Origin: Rifleibacterium sp035352635
Lineage (GTDB): Bacteria; Muiribacteriota; Ozemobacteria; Ozemobacterales; Ozemobacteraceae
Direction of reading: 5' to 3'
DNA: 64,000 bases
Assembly (NCBI GenBank): GCA_035352635.1
Contig: DAOPYA010000004.1
Span: 1-64,000 of the forward strand
Part shown: one piece after another, positions 25,672 to 34,531 of the stretch
Position numbering within the stretch: position 1 is the stretch's first letter
Layout: every line of letters starts with the position of its first letter
The notes under the pieces: generated by a model
What the model was told of the DNA's origin: nothing
Database searches by the model: none
Seen by the model: the letters and a program-made list of their open reading frames with translations, nothing else
Program-made: the position numbers and the translations under genes

Positions 25672-26466
25672 ATGAGTTTTTATACCCTTAGTGATAAAGG
25701 CAAAGTTCGCCCGAACAATGAAGACTATGCCGAGAGTATGTCTTTGATCTTGTGCGGGCCAGCAGGTAACCAGATTGAACTGACGGCCCTGATCCTGGCC
25801 GATGGAATGGGTGGCGCAGCGGCCGGTGAATTTGCTTCGATGCTGGCCGTGCAGACAGTCAAAGAGAATCTGGTTCGCAACCTCTTTGAAAAACAGCCCG
25901 AAGATCTTTTGAATACAGACAAAACGCTGCTTCTTGAAGAATGGTTTCAGGGCGCCAACCTGGCAATCTTTAAAGAAGCCAGTCGGAATGCCGAAAAAGA
26001 AGGCATGGGCACCACAATTGTCGGGGGGATCATCTACCGCAATGGCATGGCCCTCGCTCATGTCGGCGACAGTCGGGGTTACCGGTTTCGCGAAGCGGCC
26101 CTGACGCCGATCACCAAAGACCACTCACTGGTCCAGGAATTTATCGACATGGGTCGGATAACCCCCGATGAAGCCTTTGTGCACCCTCAACGCAACGTTA
26201 TAACCCGCGCCCTCGGGATTGGCGACTCGGTCAAGGTTGACCGCAAGAACCTGCCCCTGGAATACGGCGATCTGATTCTCTTCTGCACTGATGGCCTGTG
26301 CGGCTACGTCGAGCATAAAGACCTTGAAGAGATTGTTAACAGCGAGTACAAACCTGATGGCACCGACCTGAAAAAGCTTGCTGAACTCCTGGTTAAAGGG
26401 GCCTGTTTGAACGGCGGCGGTGATAACATAAGCGTCTGCCTGTATCAGCACCTTCAGAAGTTTTGA
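25672..26466 (+). CDS. PP2C-family Ser/Thr protein phosphatase
   Basis: 264 residues, a bare catalytic domain like the bacterial Stp/PrpC enzymes that remove phosphate from Ser/Thr residues using two Mn/Mg ions. The metal-binding acids are present: NED (16-18), ADGMGG (43-48), HVGDSRGYR (about 126-134), CTDGLCG (about 203-209) and GGDNIS near the C-terminus. It is cytoplasmic. The start has GGGAG 8 bases upstream and its own promoter. No Ser/Thr kinase gene is in the window, so its partner kinase is elsewhere. The next gene starts 4 bases after its stop. Confidence 0.93.
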   Translation: MSFYTLSDKGKVRPNNEDYAESMSLILCGPAGNQIELTALILADGMGGAAAGEFASMLAVQTVKENLVRNLFEKQPEDLLNTDKTLLLEEWFQGANLAIFKEASRNAEKEGMGTTIVGGIIYRNGMALAHVGDSRGYRFREAALTPITKDHSLVQEFIDMGRITPDEAFVHPQRNVITRALGIGDSVKVDRKNLPLEYGDLILFCTDGLCGYVEHKDLEEIVNSEYKPDGTDLKKLAELLVKGACLNGGGDNISVCLYQHLQKF

Positions 26467-26470
26467 ATAA

Positions 26471-28087
26471 ATGAAGCAACAGCTCGACAATTCCGAACCA
26501 GGCAGCCTGCCACAAAAACTTGAGGCTGTCAGGGATTACTTGCGTCACCTGCTGAAACTGGCAAGGGTTCTGCCAGAAACAGAAGAAAACAGTCAGTTGC
26601 TGAATAGCCTTGCCAGGCTTGGCGAGATTGACTTTGCCACCCTGATCGACGAATCCGAAACTCTGATGCGGGTGGCTTCAAGCCCCTCTGACCTCGAAAA
26701 ATTCCGCCAGGAAATCGATGTCAGGGAACAAAAAATATATGAATTCAAAATGAGTCTTGCCGACTCAGTTATCGATTTAAAAAATGCCCAGAAGGCTTCA
26801 ATTACTGCGGGCGAACAAAGTGCTGCCCTGAACGCCCAGGTCACGCAGATGCAGTTGCATACTAAAGAACTTGCCCTGCGCCTGGCCTCAGCCACTTCAA
26901 GCCTCGAAAAACGCGAGAGTGAACTCGAAGTCGCCCACCGCGAACTCGATGAACTGCGCAGCCGTTCATACCAGTTAAAAAGTCAGAATGTTGAATACGA
27001 GCGCCATCTGAAGTTCTCGGCCGAACAGGTCGAACAGGCTGAAAAAGAGCAGAAATCGGCATTTGCGATGCGCGAAAAGGCCGAAAAAGATCTCGAACAT
27101 GTAATGACCAGCAACCGCGAAATGAAAAACTCGCTCGAAAACCTCGAAATGCGCGAACGCGAACTGGTAGAAACTATCGATGTTCTGCAAAAAGAGCGCA
27201 ACCATTTGCAGAACCGCCTGAGCAGCCTTTTAACTGGCTTCAACCGCACGGTTTCGCACAGTCAGTCCACTGGTTATGCCACACAAAACGCTGTGCTCGA
27301 ACCGGCAATCCTCAACCCTTACCTGCCGTTCTGCTTTCCAGAGCGCTTACCCGCCGCAATTAAATTTCGCCGCGAAATAGATACAAGTTTTCCGGCTTCT
27401 TATTCGCGCAGGGTGCCCAAAGCCCCGCCGGTATTTATAAGCCTTGCCAAACCTGCTTACCCTGGCAACGAGGCAATCAGATCGCAAAACCGTCCGCCAC
27501 GCATCAAGCCGACACCCAAAAAAGAACTTGCCCTGGCGATGTTGCCATCAAGGCCAAGAAGGGTATTGATGCCCTACCAGGCCGCTTACAGCATCGATCA
27601 ACTTGCCAGAGTTTCTGTTGAGTTTAAACAGGGTCAGCCGGCCAGGGTTGTCGCACTTAAGCAGATCTGGTGGCAGAAGACTGCGAAGCTTTATGGCATG
27701 AATATGAAAGCCGCGCATAATCATGCCTTTGCCATCATCAGTAACTCTTTCGATCTCTATTTACAGTTTTTGATTTCTACAATTGTCAGACAGAACGATA
27801 TCCCCTCTGAATCAAGACTGGAACACATCTTGAACGGGAACAAAAAGAATCGTTCTGTCGAAAAGCTTGATCTGGCAATTAATTTTCAGGAAACACTTGC
27901 GTTCAGACACCGGTTGCAACTAAAATCCACTAAGCTTGAAGCACCCGGGGCAACTCTGCAGCAAAGCTTTAAACGCGGCAACAAGCTGAAATCAGTTCTT
28001 GAGACGTTCGGCAACAAGATCAGTTCAATAGTGAACCAATTAGAAAGTATCCCGAATTCGCGATCAGACAATGGCGAAAAACAATAA
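26471..28087 (+). CDS. coiled-coil protein with basic C-terminal region
   Basis: 538 residues. Residues about 60-260 form a long heptad-rich coiled coil (LASATSSLEKRESELEVAHR and similar). The C-terminal half changes sharply to a Pro/Arg-rich basic sequence (SRRVPKAPPVFISL, RPRRVLMPYQAAY, RHRLQLKSTKLEAPG) much like that of the two giant proteins upstream. No catalytic motif, signal peptide or membrane helix is visible. It follows the PP2C gene by 4 bases without its own ribosome site, so it depends on coupling. It may be a scaffold and a phosphatase target (inference); I know no family for it. Confidence 0.75.
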   Translation: MKQQLDNSEPGSLPQKLEAVRDYLRHLLKLARVLPETEENSQLLNSLARLGEIDFATLIDESETLMRVASSPSDLEKFRQEIDVREQKIYEFKMSLADSVIDLKNAQKASITAGEQSAALNAQVTQMQLHTKELALRLASATSSLEKRESELEVAHRELDELRSRSYQLKSQNVEYERHLKFSAEQVEQAEKEQKSAFAMREKAEKDLEHVMTSNREMKNSLENLEMRERELVETIDVLQKERNHLQNRLSSLLTGFNRTVSHSQSTGYATQNAVLEPAILNPYLPFCFPERLPAAIKFRREIDTSFPASYSRRVPKAPPVFISLAKPAYPGNEAIRSQNRPPRIKPTPKKELALAMLPSRPRRVLMPYQAAYSIDQLARVSVEFKQGQPARVVALKQIWWQKTAKLYGMNMKAAHNHAFAIISNSFDLYLQFLISTIVRQNDIPSESRLEHILNGNKKNRSVEKLDLAINFQETLAFRHRLQLKSTKLEAPGATLQQSFKRGNKLKSVLETFGNKISSIVNQLESIPNSRSDNGEKQ

Positions 28088-28107
28088 ATGAAGACTCTGG
28101 AGGCCTT

Positions 28108-30246
28108 ATGAAACGCACTTATCTGCAGGATGAAGCCAATACCCACTATAATCTGGGTATAGCCTATTACACCAAAGGGCAATATGAACAGGCGATCAAC
28201 GAGTGGGTTCAGTCACTGATCAAAAACCCCCAGAACAGCGAGGCGAGGTTCAAACTCGGCGTCGCCTACTATCAGCTGAATCGCATCGATGAGGCCCTCA
28301 AGGAATGGGAAATCGCGGTTTCACTTGATCCGCAGAACTACGAAGTGCTGCATAACCTTGGTATCGCCTATTACAACAAGGGCGAAGACATGCGGGCCAT
28401 CGACTACTGGGAAAAATGCCTCGAAGTTCGCGGCCACGACCCCGAAATTCATTTCAAGCTCGGCATTGCCTACTATAACCTCGGCAAAGAAGACCAGGCC
28501 ATCTCACTCTGGGAAAAAGCCGCCAACCTCAACCCCGAAGACTCAGATATATTCTTCAGACTGGGGGTTGCCTATTACAACAAGGGCCTCGACGACAAGT
28601 CGGTTATTGCCTTCTCAAAAGCCATTGAACTGAACCCGAAGAATTCAGAATCACATAATAATCTGGCAATCGTTTTTTACCGCCTCGAAATGTATCAGCA
28701 GGCCATCGAAGAATGGAAAAAGGCGCTGTCGCTCAACCCCCGCCAGCCCGAAATCTTTAACAACCTTGGAAACGCCTACAGCAAGCTGAACCAGCACCGC
28801 GAAGCCATCGAGACCTGGCAAAAAATCCTCGATATCACTCCCGACAGTTCAGAAGTGTATTTCAAGCTCGGATCCGCCTATGGCAAACTCGACGACCTGA
28901 CCCGGGCCATCAGCAGCTGGGAAAAATGCATTTCTTTGAACCCGAACGATGTTGAAGCACACTTTAACCTCGGTGTGGCTCAGTATAACTCGGGCAATTT
29001 TCAGAAGGCGATCACCTACTGGAACACCGTCAGAGAAAAGCGCAGCGAAGACGCTGATATCTGCGAAAAAATCGGTAACGCCTACTGCGGTCTCGAAGAC
29101 TTTGCCGAAGCCGCCAAGTTCTGGAACCGCGCCATTTCTTACGTCAGCGATGACCCGCAGCTGCACCACAAGCTTGGCATCGCTTATTCGAAGCTCAACA
29201 AAACCCAGGAAGCTATTTTCCAGTGGCAGAAAGCCATCGAACTCGACACCGACCATTTCGAAGCCCACCACAACCTGGGTATCGCCTTCTACAATCTGCA
29301 GCGCTTCGACGAAGCACTCACCGAGTGGGAAAAATCGAAAAACCTGAACCCGACCGACCCCGATCTGTTTTTTAAGCTCGGCCACGCCTACCGCCAGAAA
29401 CGCCGCCTCGACAACGCGATCTTCAACTGGAAAAAGGCAATTGAACTTGACCCCAACAACCCAAATACCTATTTCGTGCTTGGCAACGCTTTTGACGAAA
29501 AAGGCCTGCTCGATGATGCGATTCTTTCGTGGCGTAAGGTTATCGAACTGGCTCCCAACGATGTTGATGCGCACAACAACCTTGGCATCGCATATTTCCA
29601 GAAGAATATGTTCGATCAGGCCATCTCAGAATGGGAAGACGCCATCAGAATCACCCCCGAAAACGGTGAACTCTACAACAAGCTTGGCATCGCATACATC
29701 AAGATGGAACTGTTCGACAAGGCTGTAGAATGCTGGGAAAAGGCCCTCAAATACAAACCTGAAGATTCAGATATCCTCTCTAACCTTGCGACTGCCTACC
29801 ACAACCGCGAAATGTATGACAAGGCCATCGAAATCTGGAAACGCGTCATCAAATACAACCCCCAGGATTCAGAAGCACGCAACAAGCTTGGTATCGCCTA
29901 TTACAACAAGGGTATGTATGATCAGGCCATTGAACTCTGGAAAAAAGCCATCGAACTCAACCCCAAAGACGCTGCCGCTTATTACAATATCGGCACCGAA
30001 GAGTTCGAAAAAGGCCGTATCAACGAAGCAATCACCGCTTACATGAAAGTGCTCGAGATTGACCCGAAGTTCGTGCAGGTCTATTACAATCTGGCGATCA
30101 TCTATGCTCGCAAACGCCAGTTCAGAGACGCTATCGACACCGCCAGAAGATTTCTGCACACCAACCCGACCGGCGTCGAAGCCGACAACCTCAAAACCCT
30201 CATCGAACAGTGCGAAAAAGAAATGGAACAGGAAGCCGAAGTCTGA
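28108..30246 (+). CDS. large TPR-repeat protein
   Basis: 712 residues made almost wholly of about 20 tetratricopeptide repeats of 34 residues. The unit has the pattern LGIAYYNKGxYDQAIxxWKKAIELNP, with Trp before the second helix core in nearly every unit. Such superhelices bind partner proteins. There is no signal peptide, so it is cytoplasmic. GGAGG precedes the ATG, and a strong terminator ends the transcript. It is the last gene of the PP2C/coiled-coil operon and probably scaffolds that set. The high similarity between units is visible at DNA level too and could allow repeat number changes. Confidence 0.9.
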   Translation: MKRTYLQDEANTHYNLGIAYYTKGQYEQAINEWVQSLIKNPQNSEARFKLGVAYYQLNRIDEALKEWEIAVSLDPQNYEVLHNLGIAYYNKGEDMRAIDYWEKCLEVRGHDPEIHFKLGIAYYNLGKEDQAISLWEKAANLNPEDSDIFFRLGVAYYNKGLDDKSVIAFSKAIELNPKNSESHNNLAIVFYRLEMYQQAIEEWKKALSLNPRQPEIFNNLGNAYSKLNQHREAIETWQKILDITPDSSEVYFKLGSAYGKLDDLTRAISSWEKCISLNPNDVEAHFNLGVAQYNSGNFQKAITYWNTVREKRSEDADICEKIGNAYCGLEDFAEAAKFWNRAISYVSDDPQLHHKLGIAYSKLNKTQEAIFQWQKAIELDTDHFEAHHNLGIAFYNLQRFDEALTEWEKSKNLNPTDPDLFFKLGHAYRQKRRLDNAIFNWKKAIELDPNNPNTYFVLGNAFDEKGLLDDAILSWRKVIELAPNDVDAHNNLGIAYFQKNMFDQAISEWEDAIRITPENGELYNKLGIAYIKMELFDKAVECWEKALKYKPEDSDILSNLATAYHNREMYDKAIEIWKRVIKYNPQDSEARNKLGIAYYNKGMYDQAIELWKKAIELNPKDAAAYYNIGTEEFEKGRINEAITAYMKVLEIDPKFVQVYYNLAIIYARKRQFRDAIDTARRFLHTNPTGVEADNLKTLIEQCEKEMEQEAEV

Positions 30247-30294
30247 TTCAGAACCATGCCAGAATCGGCATGTTGCCCGTTGTTTAAATAAAAA

Positions 30295-30337
30295 GCAGGT
30301 CTTACCCCCAAACATCTGGGCAAGACCTGCTTTTTTT
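30295..30337 (+). terminator. rho-independent terminator
   Basis: GCAGGTCTT (30295-30303) pairs with AAGACCTGC (30322-30330), followed by seven T residues. It ends the TPR gene transcript. Confidence 0.85.
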
Positions 30338-30401
30338 ATGCACCAATGCGAGCGGGCGGCCGATCACAGGCCAACGACCTGCCCGCAAGATTTTTGCAAA
30401 A

Positions 30402-30431
30402 TTGACGGAAATTCAACAAATACAGTAGAAT
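30402..30431 (+). promoter_or_regulatory. sigma70-type promoter of the pseudopilin operon
   Basis: TTGACG (30402-30407), 18-base spacer, TAGAAT (30426-30431); expected start near 30438, leader about 27 bases with AGAGG before the ATG. Confidence 0.7.
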
Positions 30432-30464
30432 AACGATTCAATCCGGGTTTGAAATCAGAGGATT

Positions 30465-32540
30465 ATGATTACCAGCCGATTCGCCAGCAAGCTTTTAAAC
30501 GACACCAGACGGGGTATTGCCCTGTTTCTGGTGGTCGGAATGGTTTTTATTACCTTTCTGCTCTTCTTTTTCATGTCGCTGTCAACCAGCCAGTTAAACT
30601 TCACGGCGCATCAGCACCTTGAAACAGAGCTTGCCACCCAGGCCGGCCGTGCCTTTGCCGATGCCTTCTGGGTTTTTGCCAAAGATGTTTTTCAGAACCG
30701 CAAAGGCTGCGAGCGAATCTACCCGCCAACAGGCACTCCCAGCCCGCTTTACCCATTCCGAAAAAATGAACTCGAAAAGATTGAGATCCGCATCACTGAT
30801 TTTGAAAAGTCGGCAGAGATTCTTAAAGCTTTTAAAGAAATAGAAGAACAGCTGCCCGAGCTTGCCAGAACCACCGCCACCATGCATTTTAAAGTGCGCA
30901 GATTCTCTGATAGCTTCGCACACGGCGACCTGTGCCTCAATATCGCTTTCACTCTCAAAAAAATCGATTATTCTTTTGACTATTTTCGTGAGTTCAAGCT
31001 GATTCGCTGCCTGGCGCCAGTCGTGTCGAAGTTCAGCCTTTTTCTCAGCAACACCAGCGGCGGCAGTTCATATAACCGCATCTTAAAAAGCTTTCAGGAT
31101 GAGCAGGGCCAGGAAAAGCCCTTCGTGGTTTTTAACAGTGAGAATTCTTTTGTGGCCGGCAGCACCGATACCTGGAAAAAATCCGGCTGGATATACCTCG
31201 GCGGCGCACCGGTCACCCTCAACCTCGACGGCACCCACCCCTGCCGCAAAGAATCAGATTCATTCATATTCTGGCCGGGCCTTTATTCAGACAGTCTCAG
31301 CCAGGCGCTTCCCTACGCCTGTTCAAGTTACCTCAGCAATTCAAAGCTTCGGGTGCGATTCACACCCACCGGGGCGATGTCAGACTGGCAGAGCAGTGCC
31401 TTGATGAAAGATGTGCTCGGCGGGGTCAGCCTGCCATTTGTCGTTAAATCCAGTGTCATCAGGCTTTTTGGCAATCGCGACAAAATGACTCCCACAAAGG
31501 TTTTCGGCAAAGTGCTCACCAGCTATGTAATCTACTCAACCATGATCCTTGACCAGAACAATGATTCGGTTGCCGATTCCATTACCTCAACCCAGGGAAT
31601 CGAGCAACGTGCCATTTTTCCGCTGCCCCGACTTGGCAGCCCCGACCTTTTTAAACCGCCATGGTTTCCAAGGTTCGTAACCAGCAAGGGCTACGATCTG
31701 TTTCTTGATTCGGCCGGCGTCGGCGGCGTCCCTGAAAAAATGTCCGAGCTTTTTGCATCTTACAATGGCGGCAATCCCGACTACGTAGCCTACATGAGCA
31801 AACTGCTGCGTGATTTCACGCCCTCCAGCGGCATCGAATCATACAACGCTCTTTACGACCAGATTTTCGAAGGGTCGTCTGAAACCACCGGCAAGAGCTT
31901 CCCCGCCCCACATGTGTTCCCCCAGGATGAATACCCCCATGATGGCAGAGACTTTGAAATGCCCCTCGATTATGCACGCCCCGAAAGCCAGTTCAAGGGC
32001 GACCTGCAAAAATTTGATCCCGGCAGCTTCTTTGCCGATCTTAATATTTATGGAAGAACTTACGCCGATGCCGATGACTTCTTCGCTAACAGCGATATAA
32101 AAGTTGAAACCGACCATTTCATAGTCAATGACCCGATGGTTACAAAAGTTTCGGGGGCGCTTACCTTTGCAAAGCCTTTTATGGCCAATGCCCCAACCAT
32201 AATCGTCTGCGACAACGACCTGACGGTTGCCGAGGTCAGCAAATCGACAAATGATTCAAAACTGACGCTTGTTTCGCTCAGTGGCAACATCAAAATCACA
32301 GGCAAACGACTCGATGGCGTCTGCCTCATCGCTCCCAAAGGCGAAATAATCTGGCAAGCCCCGGTGGAAATTTCCGGCAGTCTCTGCGCGGGCAACATTG
32401 CCCCGGCGACCTTTGGGGTTGGCGGCACCCTGACCTGGGACAAAGGCCTTGATATCTCCAGCATTGAAACCGCCGCCAGGTCAGTTGCCATTCTTATCGG
32501 GCCTAACATTACTCTGGTCAGAAAAGCGGTTCAGCCATGA
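30465..32540 (+). CDS. PilX/GspK-like pseudopilin-type protein, large
   Basis: 691 residues. The N-terminus has the type IV prepilin layout: a short basic leader, Gly at 17 as the cleavage point (RRGIALFLVV) and a 20-residue hydrophobic helix. As in PilX and GspK, Glu at +5 is missing. The very long soluble part has no domain I can name; its last 180 residues are a run of short beta-strands (LTVAEVSKSTNDSKLTLVSL, GNIKITGKRLDGVCLIAPKG) that looks like a beta-helix or bactofilin-like fold. It overlaps the next gene by ATGA. It is probably a tip or minor component of a type IV pilus or type II secretion-like filament. Confidence 0.75.
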   Translation: MITSRFASKLLNDTRRGIALFLVVGMVFITFLLFFFMSLSTSQLNFTAHQHLETELATQAGRAFADAFWVFAKDVFQNRKGCERIYPPTGTPSPLYPFRKNELEKIEIRITDFEKSAEILKAFKEIEEQLPELARTTATMHFKVRRFSDSFAHGDLCLNIAFTLKKIDYSFDYFREFKLIRCLAPVVSKFSLFLSNTSGGSSYNRILKSFQDEQGQEKPFVVFNSENSFVAGSTDTWKKSGWIYLGGAPVTLNLDGTHPCRKESDSFIFWPGLYSDSLSQALPYACSSYLSNSKLRVRFTPTGAMSDWQSSALMKDVLGGVSLPFVVKSSVIRLFGNRDKMTPTKVFGKVLTSYVIYSTMILDQNNDSVADSITSTQGIEQRAIFPLPRLGSPDLFKPPWFPRFVTSKGYDLFLDSAGVGGVPEKMSELFASYNGGNPDYVAYMSKLLRDFTPSSGIESYNALYDQIFEGSSETTGKSFPAPHVFPQDEYPHDGRDFEMPLDYARPESQFKGDLQKFDPGSFFADLNIYGRTYADADDFFANSDIKVETDHFIVNDPMVTKVSGALTFAKPFMANAPTIIVCDNDLTVAEVSKSTNDSKLTLVSLSGNIKITGKRLDGVCLIAPKGEIIWQAPVEISGSLCAGNIAPATFGVGGTLTWDKGLDISSIETAARSVAILIGPNITLVRKAVQP

Positions 32541-32980
32541 CCAGGCAAAAAGCGGCACTGTCGATGGTTGAACTGCTGGTGGCAATCGCTGTGCTCGGCG
32601 GAGCTCTTTTGCCGATCTGGCACCTGCATTATCAATCATCGAGACGCGTCGTCATTGGCGAAAACCAGACTCTGCTGAAAAACCTTTCGTTTGCTTTTTC
32701 AACACAGGTGAGAAGGCTAGACCCCAACCTGTTGCCTATAAACAGAGACTTTCAGCCGATCACACTGAACGAAACCGGTCTTTATCATCTCGGGGCTTCA
32801 GTGCTCAATACCGTCACCCTCCCTGACTGGAACCCAGCAACCCTTTCGCTGAAATTTCAAATCAGAAAACTTAAAGCCCTGCCCCGCGAAAATCGCCTGG
32901 TGATACTAAAAATAACCTGGACCAGAAAAGATGTCGGCCCGACAGATTTCCTCATTCCAACGCTGGTGTCACATGATTAA
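32537..32980 (+). CDS. type IV pseudopilin-like minor subunit
   Basis: 147 residues. The class III leader is six to seven residues (MTRQKAA), followed by LSMVELLVAIAVLGG with Glu at +5. The residue before the cut is Ala instead of the usual Gly, so processing by the prepilin peptidase may be atypical. A small globular C-terminal domain follows. It is coupled to both neighbours by overlaps (ATGA upstream, 8 bases downstream). It fits a GspI/PilV-type minor pilin. Confidence 0.8.
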   Translation: MTRQKAALSMVELLVAIAVLGGALLPIWHLHYQSSRRVVIGENQTLLKNLSFAFSTQVRRLDPNLLPINRDFQPITLNETGLYHLGASVLNTVTLPDWNPATLSLKFQIRKLKALPRENRLVILKITWTRKDVGPTDFLIPTLVSHD

Positions 32981-33548
32981 ACAAAAAAAAGCCGCATTTT
33001 CACTGCTTGAAACGATGATTGTCATAACCATCCTCGCATTGCTGCTTTCGGTTACCTATCGACTGCTCGTTTCAAGCCAGAAGGGCGCTCTGCATGGGCA
33101 GGAAGCTTCGATGCACCTTCTGGCAGGCGACATTCTCGCACTGGCACTCGAAAGAGACTTTTGCAATGTGCTTCCTTTTCAGATCAATTCAGACAAAGGG
33201 AAAGTGGCCGGCCCGATTTCATTTTCGCCCGACAACCTCGCTGCTGATTCGGTGCTTTTCTGGACTCTTGGCGAATCTGGCGTCAAACAGATACGCTACT
33301 CATTCGACCAGAAAAAAAAGGTTGTCATACGCGAAGAGGTCGATTCTACAGGCCAGGCAATCCGCAGCGAAAGGTTCGCCGAAGGCCTGGTGACCAATTT
33401 TGTCATCAATGATGAATCTAAAATTGCCGAAACCATCAGGGTTAAGGTCGAAATGGAAGGGAAATCAAAGAAAACCATTGTCAACAGAGTGTTCTGCCAC
33501 GGTCTAATCAACGAACAAGACTGCAAACACTGGATTTTTCATTTTTAA
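32973..33548 (+). CDS. type IV pseudopilin-like minor subunit (GspJ/PilW type)
   Basis: 191 residues from ATG 32973, which puts the leader at MIKQKKAA and the mature helix at FSLLETMIVITILALLLSV with Glu at +5. An upstream in-frame start at 32931 would bury the leader and is rejected. Again Ala, not Gly, precedes the cut. The larger soluble domain suits a GspJ/PilW-type subunit. Last gene of the three-gene operon; no clear terminator follows. Confidence 0.8.
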   Translation: MIKQKKAAFSLLETMIVITILALLLSVTYRLLVSSQKGALHGQEASMHLLAGDILALALERDFCNVLPFQINSDKGKVAGPISFSPDNLAADSVLFWTLGESGVKQIRYSFDQKKKVVIREEVDSTGQAIRSERFAEGLVTNFVINDESKIAETIRVKVEMEGKSKKTIVNRVFCHGLINEQDCKHWIFHF

Positions 33549-33652
33549 GCCTTATGCAAACACCGCTCCACTTTCGTTACTGCGCTGTCTGATAATGGCA
33601 TTGTAAGAGAATGTGCAGAAAATACGCCGTAGAAATTCCTATTTAAAAAGAG

Positions 33653-33661
33653 TGGTATAAT
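33653..33661 (+). promoter_or_regulatory. extended -10 promoter
   Basis: TGG followed by a perfect TATAAT (33656-33661); the -35 region is poor. The start would be near 33668, giving an 84-base leader to the secreted protein gene. The leader holds GAAAGGAG (33713-33720) and a tiny frame (33738-33755, five codons) that overlaps the gene's ATG. Confidence 0.5.
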
Positions 33662-33751
33662 TTAGCGAAGATCAGCAAGTATGATTTTTTTCAAGGCAAA
33701 GTATCTCAGGTCGAAAGGAGCAGCATCAGCACTGTCGATGCTTCATAAATC

Positions 33752-34504
33752 ATGATACAAGACCCCTGCGCCCGCATCAGATTTTCCAGTGCAGCATTGA
33801 TCACCTTTGTTCTGCTGCTGACGTGTTCATCTGCGTTGTTGGCGCAACTGCCGCTCCCGCCTTTGCCATTTCCCGATCCTTTTGGCATTTTTGGCAACAC
33901 CAACGAAGAACAGGATAAAGCAATCGACGGGATCGTCGGCGTTGGCATGACCAGAAACCCCACCGGAACCGCCCCATACGGCACAACTTCTTCTGGTGAA
34001 CCCTTCTGGCCCGTTCCCGAGCCTGAACCAGCCAAAACCGTGATAGGCGTCGTCGAAACCGGCAAAGCCACCCCGGCTGCGCTCACCAGCCCTGCCACTG
34101 CTGGTCAGGTCAGCAACGAAAAGCATAATGCCACCATCAATTGCCTGATCGCCCGAAACAGCTTTGAGGGGGGCAACATCAGCCCATTAGTCAACAAAAC
34201 CCTGATCGTCGGCGAAAAATCAAATCTGCCGGGCAGGCCGGCCGAAGAGTTCTCAGAAAAAGAGCTCGCCGCCATGCAGTATTCATTTATCTACGACCTG
34301 CAGCGCCATGCCAGATTTATCTACGAAGGCAAAAATGCCATGGCCGCTGCCATTACCTGCAAGTGGAAACTGATTGGCAGTCAGCACGCCAATCAGATCG
34401 ATGAGATCACCTTCAATATCGCGAACAAAAATGGTTTTCCGAAATTCTCTTTGTGGATTGAATCGGTACTTGAACAAGACAGAAAATTCGTAGAGAATCC
34501 ATAA
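33752..34504 (+). CDS. exported protein of unknown function
   Basis: 250 residues. The signal peptide has a hydrophobic core at about 14-30 and is probably cleaved after SALLA. A Pro-rich linker (LPLPPLPFPDPFGIF) and a Thr/Pro/Gly-rich segment lead to a C-terminal globular part from about 125 (NATINCLIARNSFEGG). An in-frame stop lies just upstream, so the start is this ATG or later; no ribosome site is at normal distance, and the ATG overlaps a five-codon upstream frame, suggesting coupling. It shares the Pro/Gly/Phe-rich style of the next gene, which is likely its partner. Confidence 0.65.
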   Translation: MIQDPCARIRFSSAALITFVLLLTCSSALLAQLPLPPLPFPDPFGIFGNTNEEQDKAIDGIVGVGMTRNPTGTAPYGTTSSGEPFWPVPEPEPAKTVIGVVETGKATPAALTSPATAGQVSNEKHNATINCLIARNSFEGGNISPLVNKTLIVGEKSNLPGRPAEEFSEKELAAMQYSFIYDLQRHARFIYEGKNAMAAAITCKWKLIGSQHANQIDEITFNIANKNGFPKFSLWIESVLEQDRKFVENP

Positions 34505-34531
34505 AGAAATCAAATAATCTGGAGGCAATTT

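Noticed and set aside
28849..29574. Minus-strand open frame of 241 codons inside the TPR gene
   Set aside because: Its repeats are the mirror of the TPR units on the other strand; no start signals.
28108..30246. Regular 102-base direct repeats that could look like a CRISPR or satellite array
   Set aside because: They are the codons of tetratricopeptide units in one open frame, with no spacers.
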